DNA of 64,000 bases from JBCCGR01 sp039029195 (GCA_039029195.1 JBCCGR010000014.1:29239-93238), one strand, 5' to 3'. Shown: positions 1-9,127, counted from the stretch's first letter. Made by a program: numbers and translations. Notes: generated by a model from the letters alone, not told the origin.

Positions 1-729
1 ATCCTCACCCAGGTAGAAGCTTTGCTTCGGCTCCTTCTTTTCGAAATCCCAAAGGTGGATTTCCCGGCCATATTTGAGATGCCCGACTTCCTCGAGATCA
101 AACCCGGGCATGAAGGTGTTTGGGGCCGCCCATTCCGATGAAACCATCACATTGTGGCGCGGCTGGTACCAGAAATCATAGCCGAACTTGACATCGCCCA
201 TGGAATTTTCCCACCGGCCAACAATCTCGAAATCCTTGTTGAGATGCAAATAGCCGCCCGGCGCATTGCCCTGTGCATCACCAAGCATGGAAATGATGAT
301 ATCGGAGCCCAGACAGTGGACTGTGTGGGGTGCGGACAGGTTGGTCTTCGCCTTGATCTCCGCGCCTTCAATCACTTTGAATAGCGTTGGGTTGCGTGGA
401 TCCGTGCCGCAATCGACGATATGCAGATTGGTGGAGCGAACACCGGGAACGATGAGATATTTGCGCTCCATTTCAGCGTCACCATGACAAGAGGAGCAAG
501 CGTTCCAACCCATATGGTGCAGTTCATCGCCAATGCCCGGCATCTCCAGCCGCGAAATCACCTGCGAATAGGTCGGACTGTCCGGGTCCGCATCGATGGT
601 GCAAAGATAGTCTGGTTTCTGGATACCGGTGCCGGTGTAGATCGCAATCGTGTAGAGCAGTTTTTCCCGAGGCGCTTGCATGGCTTCCGTAGGCGAAGCG
701 TATCCGGGTCCGCAGCAATGATCAGTCAT
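1..729 (-). CDS. mtoX: Methanethiol oxidase, selenium-binding protein 56 family (3' part outside window)
   Basis: The first 243 residues of a SELENBP1/SBP56-family protein are present; the family is usually about 460-470 residues, so the C-terminal half lies beyond the left edge. The family oxidises methanethiol to formaldehyde, hydrogen sulfide and hydrogen peroxide. Visible family marks are the N-terminal CCGPGY stretch (residues 5-10), the ELHHMGWNACSSCHGD block (about 69-84) with its paired cysteines, HTVHCL (135-140) and the GYDFWYQPRHNV block (about 183-194). The alignment with the human protein runs from the first residue and no signal peptide is seen, so this form is probably cytoplasmic, unlike exported bacterial MtoX. 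The start is the ATG at 729. It lies 109 bp downstream of the MttB gene on the same strand and is probably cotranscribed with it. Confidence 0.87.
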   Translation of the reverse strand, partial: MTDHCCGPGYASPTEAMQAPREKLLYTIAIYTGTGIQKPDYLCTIDADPDSPTYSQVISRLEMPGIGDELHHMGWNACSSCHGDAEMERKYLIVPGVRSTNLHIVDCGTDPRNPTLFKVIEGAEIKAKTNLSAPHTVHCLGSDIIISMLGDAQGNAPGGYLHLNKDFEIVGRWENSMGDVKFGYDFWYQPRHNVMVSSEWAAPNTFMPGFDLEEVGHLKYGREIHLWDFEKKEPKQSFYLGED

Positions 730-838
730 CGGAAAATTCTCTTGGTGACAGTCTGGCGGCAAATCTGCCCTGAATATTTGCCGGAGACCACCCGCAATCG
801 TGATCCTTGGTGTTTAAAGGAAGACGGCGTCCTTCGCG

Positions 839-2365
839 TCATTTGCAAAGTATGTTGTATCGATCCCGAATTGCAGCGTCGGCACTGGCTGGAATGTAGT
901 CGGGATTGTGGGTTGCCAATATTTCCCGGGCTTTTTCTCGAGCCCGTTGCCAGGCGTCAGGCGCACCACTTTCGGCCCAGGTTCTGGGCTCATCCCGGTT
1001 GGCAAGGTCAGGATAGTAGTAGTCGCGCTGCATGGCATCCAGCGTGGCGCCCTCCCCAAGAAAATGCCCTTCACCATTGACCGCCGCTTTGATGGCATCA
1101 AAGCCCAGCGTTTCCTCAGTAACTTCAACGCCGCGAATCATGCGGTGAACATGGCTCAGCATCTCATTGTCGAGAACAAAGGCCTCGAACGAGGCGCCAA
1201 GCAGGCTCGCCATCATGCCGGAGGATTCATAGACCATATTGGCGCCGGCCAATCCGGCTGCCACCGCGCTCATGGCCTTTTCCGATCCCATCTGGGCATC
1301 CACCGCCTTGGCATCGGCCATGGAGCATGCGACGCCGGACGGCAACCCAAGATGATTGGAAATCTGGGCAGCAGCGGCGTTGAGAATTGAAATCTCGCCA
1401 CCACCGCCACTGAACGCTCCTGTACGCAGATCGATGACGAGGGGCCAGTTGGAAAAAATGACCGGATAGCCGGGCTCCAGGAGATTGATCATTGCCAGAG
1501 CGGCAAGCGTTTCCGCTGTGGTTTGTGCCAACATTCCCGCCAGCGTCGCAGGAGCCGTTGCGCCTGATTGCGCTGCAATGATGGCGTTAATCGGAACCCG
1601 CCGCCGGACACATGCAACGGCGACCTCCCAGGCATCTTCACCGAATTTCAAAGGTGAGATGACAGGCGAAATATGTGCCTTACAAAAGGGGCGGGCAGCA
1701 AAACGCCCCTCTCCACCAAGCGCCATGTCAAACATATCGATAATCGGGTCCACATGGCTTCCCAGCGTGAAGCTGGTCCCGACAGGCTTTTGGGTCCCTT
1801 TCAACAACGCATAGGCCGTGTTGAGATCGAGATCGAAAATATCCTCAATGTTAGTCGCCACGCAGCAGCGGGTGAACCAGCTCACATTGTCGAGACGATC
1901 AATCAGCCGCGTGAAATCCTGAAGGTCCTGCAACGTTGAAGACCGATAGAGACCGGTGTCCATATCAAGGGTTTGCACAGCCGCCCCGCCCGTGCCGAAA
2001 TAGACCTTGTCACCGCCCAGTTCGAAGTCATGCTGGGCGTCCCGGCCGAAAAAGGTGAAGGATTTGGCGGCTCCTTCGACAATCTCCTCCATGAGCGATT
2101 GCGAGAAGCACAAACGCCCGGCGGCGCTGAGTGTCGCGCCCCGGTCAAGCGCCAATTGCTCCAGTCGCTCGGGAACATCGGCCATGCCGATCTCGCTCAG
2201 AATTCGATAGGCAATCGCCAGCACCGATTGCAAATCTGTGTCCGACAAGGGGCGAAACTGACCGCCCACCTGGCCGGGAGGGCAGGGATTAACTTCCGCC
2301 TTTGGCGCGGTTCGTGCCGCGACGCGCGTCCGTCGACCTCCGGCTCTTCCTTTTCCTGGTGCCAT
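839..2365 (-). CDS. MttB-family (non-pyrrolysine) methylamine/betaine methyltransferase, copy 1
   Basis: A 508-residue protein of the trimethylamine methyltransferase MttB superfamily. Members move a methyl group from a quaternary or tertiary amine, classically to a corrinoid protein. The frame is open without an amber codon. The conserved block around the pyrrolysine of archaeal MttB (GTO-SDAK, by my recollection of the family) reads CSMADAK here, with Met349 in the pyrrolysine position. This therefore belongs to the large non-Pyl group, whose known members act on glycine betaine, proline betaine or carnitine. The YFGTGGAAVQ segment and the EKAMSAVAAGLAGANMVYES segment are also typical. I chose ATG 2365 over an upstream TTG at 2398 because it yields an Arg-rich start like that of the paralog at 45247-46809. 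The true substrate is unknown, and no corrinoid protein gene is seen nearby. Confidence 0.82.
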   Translation of the reverse strand: MAPGKGRAGGRRTRVAARTAPKAEVNPCPPGQVGGQFRPLSDTDLQSVLAIAYRILSEIGMADVPERLEQLALDRGATLSAAGRLCFSQSLMEEIVEGAAKSFTFFGRDAQHDFELGGDKVYFGTGGAAVQTLDMDTGLYRSSTLQDLQDFTRLIDRLDNVSWFTRCCVATNIEDIFDLDLNTAYALLKGTQKPVGTSFTLGSHVDPIIDMFDMALGGEGRFAARPFCKAHISPVISPLKFGEDAWEVAVACVRRRVPINAIIAAQSGATAPATLAGMLAQTTAETLAALAMINLLEPGYPVIFSNWPLVIDLRTGAFSGGGGEISILNAAAAQISNHLGLPSGVACSMADAKAVDAQMGSEKAMSAVAAGLAGANMVYESSGMMASLLGASFEAFVLDNEMLSHVHRMIRGVEVTEETLGFDAIKAAVNGEGHFLGEGATLDAMQRDYYYPDLANRDEPRTWAESGAPDAWQRAREKAREILATHNPDYIPASADAAIRDRYNILCK

Positions 2366-2485
2366 GCCCCTGCCTGAACTTTCGAATTCTGTTTGCAACT
2401 TTAAATGTCGATTTCGCGCAAGCTATGCTTTCCCAATCACGTCATGCAATAAGGAAATTTGTTTTTTCACACTGGACCATGCTCC

Positions 2486-4912
2486 ATGAAAACCCACACC
2501 CAAGTCGTTGTTATTGGAGGCGGAATCGCCGGGTGCTCAACGATCTATCATCTCACACAGGAAGGCATCTCTGACTGCGTACTGGTGGAGAGGGACGAAC
2601 TGACCTCCGGTACCACATGGCACTCGGCAGCGCAGGTGACGAACTTCGGCCCAAACCAAACCATGGTTGGCCTGAAAACCCACTCCATTCAGCTCTACAA
2701 AGAACTCGCCGATGATCCCGATTACCCGATCAACTACCATCACGCCACCGGTGGCCTGCGGTTGGCCTCAACGCAGGATCATATTGATGGCTACAACCAT
2801 TTCCTGTCGATGGCGAAGGGCATGGGTGTCGACTTTGAGCTGCTCGATCCCGAGGAGTGCAAACGACGCCACCCTTTGATAACCACGGATAATCTTCTCG
2901 GCGCTTTGTGGGACCCGCTCGACGGCGACATCGACCCCGCTCAGCTGTGTCAGGCTCTGGCACGGCGAGCCCGCAAGGCCGGTGCGGAAATTTACCGATT
3001 CACCCCCGTAACAAACCTTACCCAAAAAGCTGACCAGACCTGGATCGTGCACACGTCCAAAGGCGACATACATTGCGAAAAGATCGTCAATGCGGGTGGT
3101 TACCGATGCAACGAGATCGGTGCGATGATGGGTGTGGAACATCCAGTGGCTTCGATGGAACATCAGTACATGCTGACTGAGTCCATTCCGGAAATTGAAG
3201 CTTTAGGCGATGAATTCCGCGTTCCGCTCATTCGCTGTCCGACCGATGATTTTTACCAGCGCGCCGAGAAAAAGGGCCTGCTCATCGGCTTATATGAGCA
3301 GGACTGCAAAACCTGGGGGCTGGATGGCATTGATGATGATTTCACAATGGCGCTGTGCCCGGATGATCTGGACCGGGTGACGGATGTGATGGAAGGAGCG
3401 ATCCGCCGACTGCCCTGCCTTGAAACAGCGGGCATTCATTCGATTGTCAACGGCCCGATCACCTACACGCCGGACGGGTTGCCGCTGGTTGGCAAAGTTC
3501 CGGGCAAGCAGAATGCCTATTGCATCACCGGCCTGCGCGCCGGCCTTGGCGAAGGTGGCGGGCATGGTTGGCTGTTGGCGCAGATCATCGCTCATGGCGA
3601 AGCTTGCTACGACACCTGGTGCCTTGATCCCAGACGGTTCACCCGCCACGCCAATGTGGAATTCACCGCCCTGAAAGCGATTGAGGATTATCAGAACGAG
3701 TTCCGGTTCCACATGCCGCACGAGTTCCGACCGGCTGGGCGACCGGCGAAAACCACACCGCTGACGTCAAGGTTGAAAGAGCTGGGTGCTGAATTCGGCA
3801 CGGTGAATGGTTGGGAGCGAGCGCTCTGTTTCAAACCGGATGAGTCGTTCGAGGAGGAGCATTCCTTCCGCTTCAACAACATTTTTGATGTGGTGAAACG
3901 TGAAGTTGAAATCGTTCAATCGGGCGTCGGAATCATGGAAGTTTCAGGCTTTAACCGGTTCGAAATCACAGGTTCTGATGTTCACGGCTGGCTCGATACA
4001 ATCATGTGCTCACGTGTGCCGCGCAAGGTGGGCAAAGTGGGGCTCGGCTATTTCCTCAATGAACAGGGCAATGTGAAGGGGGAAGCCACGCTCGCCAACC
4101 TGTCAGAAAATTGCGTGTGGTTCGGCTCGGCCGCAGCGGCGGAATATCATGATTTTGACTGGCTGTCGGAACGACTTCCCGAGGGGTCAGACATTCAGAT
4201 CAAAAGCCTTACCAACGACTATACAATACTGGTTGTGGCCGGACCAAAGGCGCGGGATGTGATGAGCGTCGCGTCGCCGCGAAGCGACTGGTCAGCCGCT
4301 GCATTTCTGTGGCTGAGTGTCCGGCGGATCAATATCAGCAGTGCAGAAGCCATCGCCATGTCCGTTTCATTCAGCGGAGAGCTCGCCTACGAGCTTCATA
4401 TTCCCAACGCACAGCTTGAGCTGGCGTTCGAGACCCTTTGGCAGGCAGGCCAGGCTTTCAACATCAAGCCATTTGGGCTGCACGCCACCGAATCCATGAG
4501 ATTGGAAAAAGGCTATCGCCATTGGAAGGCCGATCTCATCACCGAATTCAACCCATTCGAATCGGGTCTCGAACGGTTTGTTGACGGCGGAAAATCCTTC
4601 TTGGGCCAAAAGGCGCTTCTCAGCATGCTGGATGAGGGCCCCCGACGAATGTTTGTGGCGCTGGATGTGGATTCAACCGAGCTTCCAGCCCATCCGGGCG
4701 ACAGCGTGCTGGATCAGGGTGCAGTTGTTGGAACGGTCACCTCGGCAGGCTGGGGGCACCGGCTCAACAAGAACATCGCTTTTGCTTTCGTGGAACCTGA
4801 ATTCAGCGAAGTCGGACAGTCGCTTGATTTGCTAGTCTGCGGTCAGTCGATTAGCGCAACCGTTGCGCAGCTCGGGCAATACGATCCTGAAAATGCGCTG
4901 GTCCGGCAGTAA
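2486..4912 (+). CDS. FAD-dependent oxidoreductase with C-terminal GcvT domain (dimethylglycine/sarcosine dehydrogenase family), copy 1
   Basis: An 808-residue two-part flavoprotein. The N-terminal half is a DAO-type FAD domain with the dinucleotide motif VVVIGGGIAGC (7-17) and SGTTWH (41-46). His46 sits where dimethylglycine dehydrogenases carry covalent FAD. The C-terminal half is a GcvT/aminomethyltransferase-type folate domain, which in this family captures the released one-carbon unit as methylene-tetrahydrofolate. Expected chemistry is oxidative N-demethylation of a methylated amine; the substrate cannot be read. ATG 2486 is preferred over TTG 2459 because it places the nucleotide motif at the usual distance. 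The gene diverges from MttB copy 1 across about 120 bp and ends 3 bp before the convergent hemW stop. Confidence 0.85.
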   Translation: MKTHTQVVVIGGGIAGCSTIYHLTQEGISDCVLVERDELTSGTTWHSAAQVTNFGPNQTMVGLKTHSIQLYKELADDPDYPINYHHATGGLRLASTQDHIDGYNHFLSMAKGMGVDFELLDPEECKRRHPLITTDNLLGALWDPLDGDIDPAQLCQALARRARKAGAEIYRFTPVTNLTQKADQTWIVHTSKGDIHCEKIVNAGGYRCNEIGAMMGVEHPVASMEHQYMLTESIPEIEALGDEFRVPLIRCPTDDFYQRAEKKGLLIGLYEQDCKTWGLDGIDDDFTMALCPDDLDRVTDVMEGAIRRLPCLETAGIHSIVNGPITYTPDGLPLVGKVPGKQNAYCITGLRAGLGEGGGHGWLLAQIIAHGEACYDTWCLDPRRFTRHANVEFTALKAIEDYQNEFRFHMPHEFRPAGRPAKTTPLTSRLKELGAEFGTVNGWERALCFKPDESFEEEHSFRFNNIFDVVKREVEIVQSGVGIMEVSGFNRFEITGSDVHGWLDTIMCSRVPRKVGKVGLGYFLNEQGNVKGEATLANLSENCVWFGSAAAAEYHDFDWLSERLPEGSDIQIKSLTNDYTILVVAGPKARDVMSVASPRSDWSAAAFLWLSVRRINISSAEAIAMSVSFSGELAYELHIPNAQLELAFETLWQAGQAFNIKPFGLHATESMRLEKGYRHWKADLITEFNPFESGLERFVDGGKSFLGQKALLSMLDEGPRRMFVALDVDSTELPAHPGDSVLDQGAVVGTVTSAGWGHRLNKNIAFAFVEPEFSEVGQSLDLLVCGQSISATVAQLGQYDPENALVRQ

Positions 4913-4915
4913 AAT

Positions 4916-6070
4916 TCAGGCCGCAAGATCGGCGACCACCGCATCCAGAACCAGCCAACCACTGGATGTGGCGCGCAGACGACTGTTCGACACCCATTCG
5001 ATGAAGCCGTAGGAAATCAGATCATCAATACGCTTTGTGCTGAGTGGGCGCCCGCTCACTCGTGCAAAGCGTTCAACATCAAAACCCTCTTTCAGTCGCA
5101 GGCCCATAACCAGCATCTCGTCACCCAACGCCTCTTCGTCGAGTACCTCATCGGTGACGAGCCCATGACCCTGATTTTCGACAGCCTCGCGCCACTTTTC
5201 CGGCAGGCGCTCGGTAGCGGTTGCGCGTCGCTCCCCGATTGGCCCCAACCGGCCATGGGCTCCCGGTCCGACACCAGCATACTCGCCATAGCGCCAATAG
5301 GTCAGATTGTGACGGCTTTCAGAACCGGGCGCTGCGTGATTGGAAATTTCATAGGCCGGAAGCCCATGCTTTTGCGTGATTTCCTGCGTGACCTCATAAA
5401 GATGAGCCGCCTGATCCGGATCAAGCGCCATGCGCTTTCCTGAACTCTGCAGATCGAAAAACGGCGTCCCTTCCTCGATGGTCAGTTGATAGAGCGACAG
5501 ATGATCAGCGCTCATCCGAATTGCGTCTTCCAGTTCGGCGCACCAATCCTGTTCGGTCTGATCGGGTCGGGCGTAGATCAGATCAAAGGACAGACGCGGA
5601 AAGGTTTCGCGCGCCATTTCGACCGCCGAGCGCGCCTGCTCAACTGAATGAAGCCGCCCGAGAAACTTCAGAACATCATCATTGAGCGACTGCACCCCGA
5701 GCGAGACGCGGTTGACCCCGGCCTGGCGATAGCCCGCAAAACGTCCTGCATCTGCACTTGTCGGATTGGCCTCGAGCGTCACCTCGGCGTCATCGGCAAC
5801 GGACCAATTGGACTGAACCGCATCCAAAATGTGCGCCACACTCTCTGGCGACATGAGCGACGGGGTGCCACCGCCAAAAAAGATGCTGGTGACCGTGCGC
5901 CCCGGAGACCGCGCTGCCATATGCTCGATTTCTTTAGAATAGGCAGAGCAAAAGGCCGCTTCGTCCACGCCACCGAGTCGAACATGGCTGTTAAAATCGC
6001 AATAGGGGCACTTGGCCGCGCAAAACGGCCAATGGACATAGACACCGAAATCTTCGGTTGCGTCCCTCAC
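4916..6070 (-). CDS. hemW: Radical SAM heme chaperone HemW (HemN-like)
   Basis: 384 residues, the usual HemW length. HemW binds heme and a [4Fe-4S] cluster and delivers heme to target proteins; it was long annotated as oxygen-independent coproporphyrinogen III oxidase. The N-terminus starts GVYVHWPFCAAKCPYC, giving the CxxxCxxC cluster ligands Cys17, Cys21 and Cys24, followed by the GGGTPS SAM-binding segment near residue 65-71. True HemN has a longer N-terminus before the cluster motif. The start lies 3 bp after the rdgB stop, so it is the last gene of the rph-VOC-rdgB-hemW run, an order common in Rhizobiales. Confidence 0.92.
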   Translation of the reverse strand: MRDATEDFGVYVHWPFCAAKCPYCDFNSHVRLGGVDEAAFCSAYSKEIEHMAARSPGRTVTSIFFGGGTPSLMSPESVAHILDAVQSNWSVADDAEVTLEANPTSADAGRFAGYRQAGVNRVSLGVQSLNDDVLKFLGRLHSVEQARSAVEMARETFPRLSFDLIYARPDQTEQDWCAELEDAIRMSADHLSLYQLTIEEGTPFFDLQSSGKRMALDPDQAAHLYEVTQEITQKHGLPAYEISNHAAPGSESRHNLTYWRYGEYAGVGPGAHGRLGPIGERRATATERLPEKWREAVENQGHGLVTDEVLDEEALGDEMLVMGLRLKEGFDVERFARVSGRPLSTKRIDDLISYGFIEWVSNSRLRATSSGWLVLDAVVADLAA

Positions 6071-6073
6071 GAT

Positions 6074-6721
6074 TCAGGCAGCAGCCAGACAGGCGCGGGC
6101 AAACATGGCAAATGCCCGGGCGCGGTGCGAAAGGCCATCGCCCTCACCCTGTTTCCAGCCATGTTTTGTTGAGGCTGGCATTTCGCCAAAAGTTATGTCG
6201 TGGCCGTCAGGTAGGAACACCGGATCATAGCCGAATCCCTGTTCACCTCTTGGTGGCCAGACCAAGGTGCCGGGCGCTTCGCCGCGAAAATAGACAGGAT
6301 CACTGTCACCATTGCAAAGGCACAACGTCGCCACAAACTGCGCCTTTCGGTTTTTGGGATCGGTCGCGCCTTTCTCGATTAGCAAGTGTTCGACCTTTTG
6401 CATTGCGAGCCCAAAGTCGCGGCCTCCGTCTTCCTTTTCTGCCCAATCAGCAGTGTAAATGCCCGGTTCCCCTCCCAAAGCGTCCACGCACAGACCGGAG
6501 TCATCGGCGAGCGAAGGAAGCCCGGTCGCGTCCGCACCAGCTTTTGCCTTGATCAGAGCGTTTTGCTCGAAGGTTGTGCCGGTTTCCTCAGGCACCGGCA
6601 GATCGAAATCGGCCATCGACTTCACCGTCACGCCAAACGGAGCGATGAGCTCGGCAAATTCCGCCCGCTTTCCCTCATTGTGCGTGGCAATCAGCAGTGT
6701 TTTCCCGATCAATGAAGTCAT
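6074..6721 (-). CDS. rdgB: XTP/dITP diphosphatase (Ham1/RdgB)
   Basis: 215 residues. It hydrolyses non-canonical purine triphosphates (dITP, XTP) to monophosphates and keeps them out of DNA and RNA. The N-terminal substrate-binding THNEGK motif (13-18), the LADDSGLCVDALGG block and the EQGFGYDPVF motif near the C-terminal third are all present. I place the start at ATG 6721, which overlaps the stop of the preceding VOC gene as ATGA, rather than at the ATG at 6733. This coupling and the near-zero gap to hemW argue for one transcript. Confidence 0.93.
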   Translation of the reverse strand: MTSLIGKTLLIATHNEGKRAEFAELIAPFGVTVKSMADFDLPVPEETGTTFEQNALIKAKAGADATGLPSLADDSGLCVDALGGEPGIYTADWAEKEDGGRDFGLAMQKVEHLLIEKGATDPKNRKAQFVATLCLCNGDSDPVYFRGEAPGTLVWPPRGEQGFGYDPVFLPDGHDITFGEMPASTKHGWKQGEGDGLSHRARAFAMFARACLAAA

Positions 6722-7125
6722 TCCAGTTCCCAAAGTTTGCCTTCTCCGAACTCCAGCGAATTGCCCTCCGGATCGCGGAAATAAAACGAGCGCGCTCCAT
6801 TGGGCCAGGTGATGTGCTGTTCGATTTCAACACCGAACGCTTTTAACTTTGCCTCCCAGGCATCAAGCGCATCCCCTTCTGCCCGAAAACAGGCGTGCCC
6901 AGGGCCGGAAGCACCGTGAGGCGGAACCGGGAGCGGTCGGCTCATATCCACTTCCGCAGTTTCGGACGGGTTGAAAATCAACAGTACCGATTGATCCAGC
7001 TTGAAGAAAACATGCCGGTTTTTCACACGGACAATCTTTTCAAGTTCTAGAACGCCACCATAGAATGCTTCAGCCGCATCCAGATCCTCGGCGTAGAGCG
7101 CCGTTTCGAGGATCGCAGGTGTCAT
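6718..7125 (-). CDS. VOC-superfamily (glyoxalase/bleomycin-resistance/dioxygenase fold) protein
   Basis: A 135-residue single-domain protein with the paired beta-alpha-beta-beta-beta units of the vicinal-oxygen-chelate fold. It starts with an ETALYADDLDAAEAFYGGVL-type strand/helix and ends with the typical ITWPNGARSFYFRDPEGNSLEF segment, whose Glu is a usual metal ligand. Members include glyoxalase I, antibiotic-binding proteins and dioxygenases, and no specific activity can be assigned. The stop overlaps the rdgB start by 4 bp and the start follows the rph stop by 3 bp, so it is embedded in the rph-rdgB-hemW operon. Confidence 0.85.
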   Translation of the reverse strand: MTPAILETALYAEDLDAAEAFYGGVLELEKIVRVKNRHVFFKLDQSVLLIFNPSETAEVDMSRPLPVPPHGASGPGHACFRAEGDALDAWEAKLKAFGVEIEQHITWPNGARSFYFRDPEGNSLEFGEGKLWELE

Positions 7126-7128
7126 GTT

Positions 7129-7842
7129 TTAGCCAACAGCCATTTTCTGAAGATCGACCAGTTCACCTATGCCTTTTTTTGCAAGGCCCAAAAGGGCGGC
7201 AAATTCATCTTCCGAAAAAGGCTTTCCTTCGGCTGTCCCCTGAATTTCCACCAAACCACCAGAGCCGGTGATGACAAAATTTGCGTCCGTTTCGGCATTG
7301 GAATCTTCGTCATAGTCGAGGTCCAGAACCGGCGTGCCATTGAAAATACCGCAGGAAATCGCCGCGATATGATCGGTGATAACCGGTTTTGAAACCATGT
7401 TGCGAGCTTCCATCCATGAAATGCAGTCGCGCAGCGCCACCCATGCTCCCGTAATCGATGCGGTTCTGGTACCGCCATCAGCCTGCAACACATCGCAGTC
7501 GAGCGAAATCTGAACCTCCCCAAGCGCTTCAAGGTCGACAATCGCCCGCAGGGAACGTCCGATCAGTCGCTGAATTTCCTGAGTGCGGCCTGATTGCTTG
7601 CCAGATGACGCTTCGCGCCGGGTTCTGGTTCCGGTCGAACGCGGCAGCATGCCATATTCTGCCGTCACCCAGCCTTTCCCCGCGCCTCGCAACCAGGGCG
7701 GAACGCGTTCTTCAAGGCTCGCCGTGCAAAGCACATGGGTATCGCCAAACTTCACAAGGCATGAGCCTTCAGCATGTTTGGAAAAGCCACGGTCGAGCGT
7801 GACGCTCCGCATTTCGTTGGGCTGTCGTTTCGACGGGCGCAT
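7129..7842 (-). CDS. rph: Ribonuclease PH
   Basis: 237 residues, the normal family length. RNase PH is a phosphate-dependent 3'-5' exonuclease that trims tRNA 3' ends and works as a hexamer. Family marks are the N-terminal RPSKRQPNEMR segment, EGSCLVKFGDTHVLC, the ISLDCDVLQADGGTRTASITGA phosphate-binding region and the C-terminal QGTAEGKPFSEDEF block. It is the first gene of the minus-strand run that continues through the VOC gene, rdgB and hemW. It diverges from hrcA across a 135-bp gap. Confidence 0.95.
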   Translation of the reverse strand: MRPSKRQPNEMRSVTLDRGFSKHAEGSCLVKFGDTHVLCTASLEERVPPWLRGAGKGWVTAEYGMLPRSTGTRTRREASSGKQSGRTQEIQRLIGRSLRAIVDLEALGEVQISLDCDVLQADGGTRTASITGAWVALRDCISWMEARNMVSKPVITDHIAAISCGIFNGTPVLDLDYDEDSNAETDANFVITGSGGLVEIQGTAEGKPFSEDEFAALLGLAKKGIGELVDLQKMAVG

Positions 7843-7921
7843 GGGATATCTCTGAGGTTCATTGGTTTTTCAATTGCGGCGCTTGTACAGGCGAACGGCG
7901 CCCCGCGTCAAAGCTGAAAAT

Positions 7922-7949
7922 TTGCCAGAGCCAAATGCCGAATTATATG
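7922..7949 (+). promoter_or_regulatory. Possible sigma-70-type promoter for hrcA-grpE
   Basis: TTGCCA at 7922-7927 and TATATG at 7944-7949, separated by 16 bp, lie 29 bp before the hrcA start in the rph/hrcA divergent gap. The match is fair rather than strong. I did not find a CIRCE-type inverted repeat here, so HrcA autoregulation is not supported by this stretch. Confidence 0.33.
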
Positions 7950-7977
7950 ATTAGAAGCGCATGGATTTGAGGATCTC

Positions 7978-9081
7978 TTGAACAAAGAAATGTCTGGAGC
8001 ACACTTTCCTGAGAGCATTGGAACGCTGGACAGCCGGTCGCGGGAAATATTTCGCGCGATTGTGGAATCATATCTGGAATCCGGCGAGCCGATGGGATCG
8101 CGCAATCTTTCCCGTCAACTTGAGATGTCGCTCTCAGCTGCTTCCATCCGGAATGTCATGTCGGACCTTGAGCATCTGGGGCTGATTTACGCGCCGCACA
8201 TCAGCGCCGGACGCCTGCCGACGGAAATGGGCCTGCGGTATTTTGTCGATGGATTTGTGGAATTTGGCCGCATTTCCAATCAGGAACGCGCCGAGATTGA
8301 TGTGCAGGTGCAAGCCCATGCCTCCAATCAATCTGTCGACGGTGTGTTGGCGGAAGCGAGCCAAATGCTCTCCGGTGTTGCGCAGGGTGCCGGACTGGTG
8401 ATCACGGGCAAACGCGGTGATGTGCGTTTGAAGCATATCGAGTTTGTTCGGCTGGAACCTTTGCGCGCATTGGTCGTCATCGTCGGCGAAGATGGCAATG
8501 TGGAGAATCGGATCATTGATCTGCCTCCGGGAATTGCAGCATCAGCCCTGACTGAAGCCTCAAACTACCTCAACGCCCATCTTGCGGGCATGACGATTGC
8601 AGAAGCGCGTGCGGAAATTGACCGGCTGCACTCTCATGCGCGTGTTGAACTGGACGAACTTGCCAAATCACTGGTGGATCAGGGACTTGCGACCTGGGCG
8701 GGAGCAGCGGAGGATCATCCGGCTCAACTTATCATTCGCGGACGGGCCAATCTTCTCAACACCACCAAGGATGAGGAAGACCTCGACCGGCTGCGCCTGT
8801 TGTTTGAGGAACTGGAATCCAAGAAAGGCCTTATGCAACTGCTTGATCTTGCTGAGGAAGGGCAGGGTGTTCGCATCTTTATCGGGTCAGAAAACAAACT
8901 GTTCTCGCTGTCGGGTTCATCTGTCGTGGTTGCGCCCTATCGGGACAGCGACCAGCGCATTGTGGGTGCGCTTGGTGTGATCGGGCCGACGCGCCTTAAT
9001 TATGCGCGAATTGTCCCCATGGTTGATTATACCGCGCAGGTGGTGAGCCGAATGCTCGGATTCAGCAGTTCCGGGGCTTGA
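7978..9081 (+). CDS. hrcA: Heat-inducible transcription repressor HrcA
   Basis: 367 residues. HrcA represses groESL and other chaperone operons by binding CIRCE elements. The N-terminal winged helix-turn-helix is seen in LDSRSREIFRAIVESYLESG and GSRNLSRQLEMSLSAASIRNVMSDLEHLGLI. The ISAGRLPTEMGLRYFVD segment and the GAF-like C-terminal region (FIGSENKLFSLSGSSVVVAPY) follow. The reading starts at TTG 7978, preceded by a GAGG ribosome site about 6 bp upstream; ATG 7990 is the alternative. grpE follows after 46 bp, the standard pair. Confidence 0.94.
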   Translation: MNKEMSGAHFPESIGTLDSRSREIFRAIVESYLESGEPMGSRNLSRQLEMSLSAASIRNVMSDLEHLGLIYAPHISAGRLPTEMGLRYFVDGFVEFGRISNQERAEIDVQVQAHASNQSVDGVLAEASQMLSGVAQGAGLVITGKRGDVRLKHIEFVRLEPLRALVVIVGEDGNVENRIIDLPPGIAASALTEASNYLNAHLAGMTIAEARAEIDRLHSHARVELDELAKSLVDQGLATWAGAAEDHPAQLIIRGRANLLNTTKDEEDLDRLRLLFEELESKKGLMQLLDLAEEGQGVRIFIGSENKLFSLSGSSVVVAPYRDSDQRIVGALGVIGPTRLNYARIVPMVDYTAQVVSRMLGFSSSGA

Positions 9082-9127
9082 TTTTTCGGATCGCAAGCCT
9101 GATATCCCGGAAAAATTTCTCCCAAAC

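Noticed and set aside
421..1080. A 219-residue plus-strand open frame across the mtoX/MttB junction
   Set aside because: It lies antisense to two well-supported genes, has no family resemblance and no ribosome site.
839..2365. Pyrrolysine encoding in the MttB genes
   Set aside because: Both frames are full length with no in-frame amber codon; methionine occupies the aligned position.
6058..6552. Plus-strand frame antisense to rdgB
   Set aside because: It is a shadow of rdgB with no coding character of its own.
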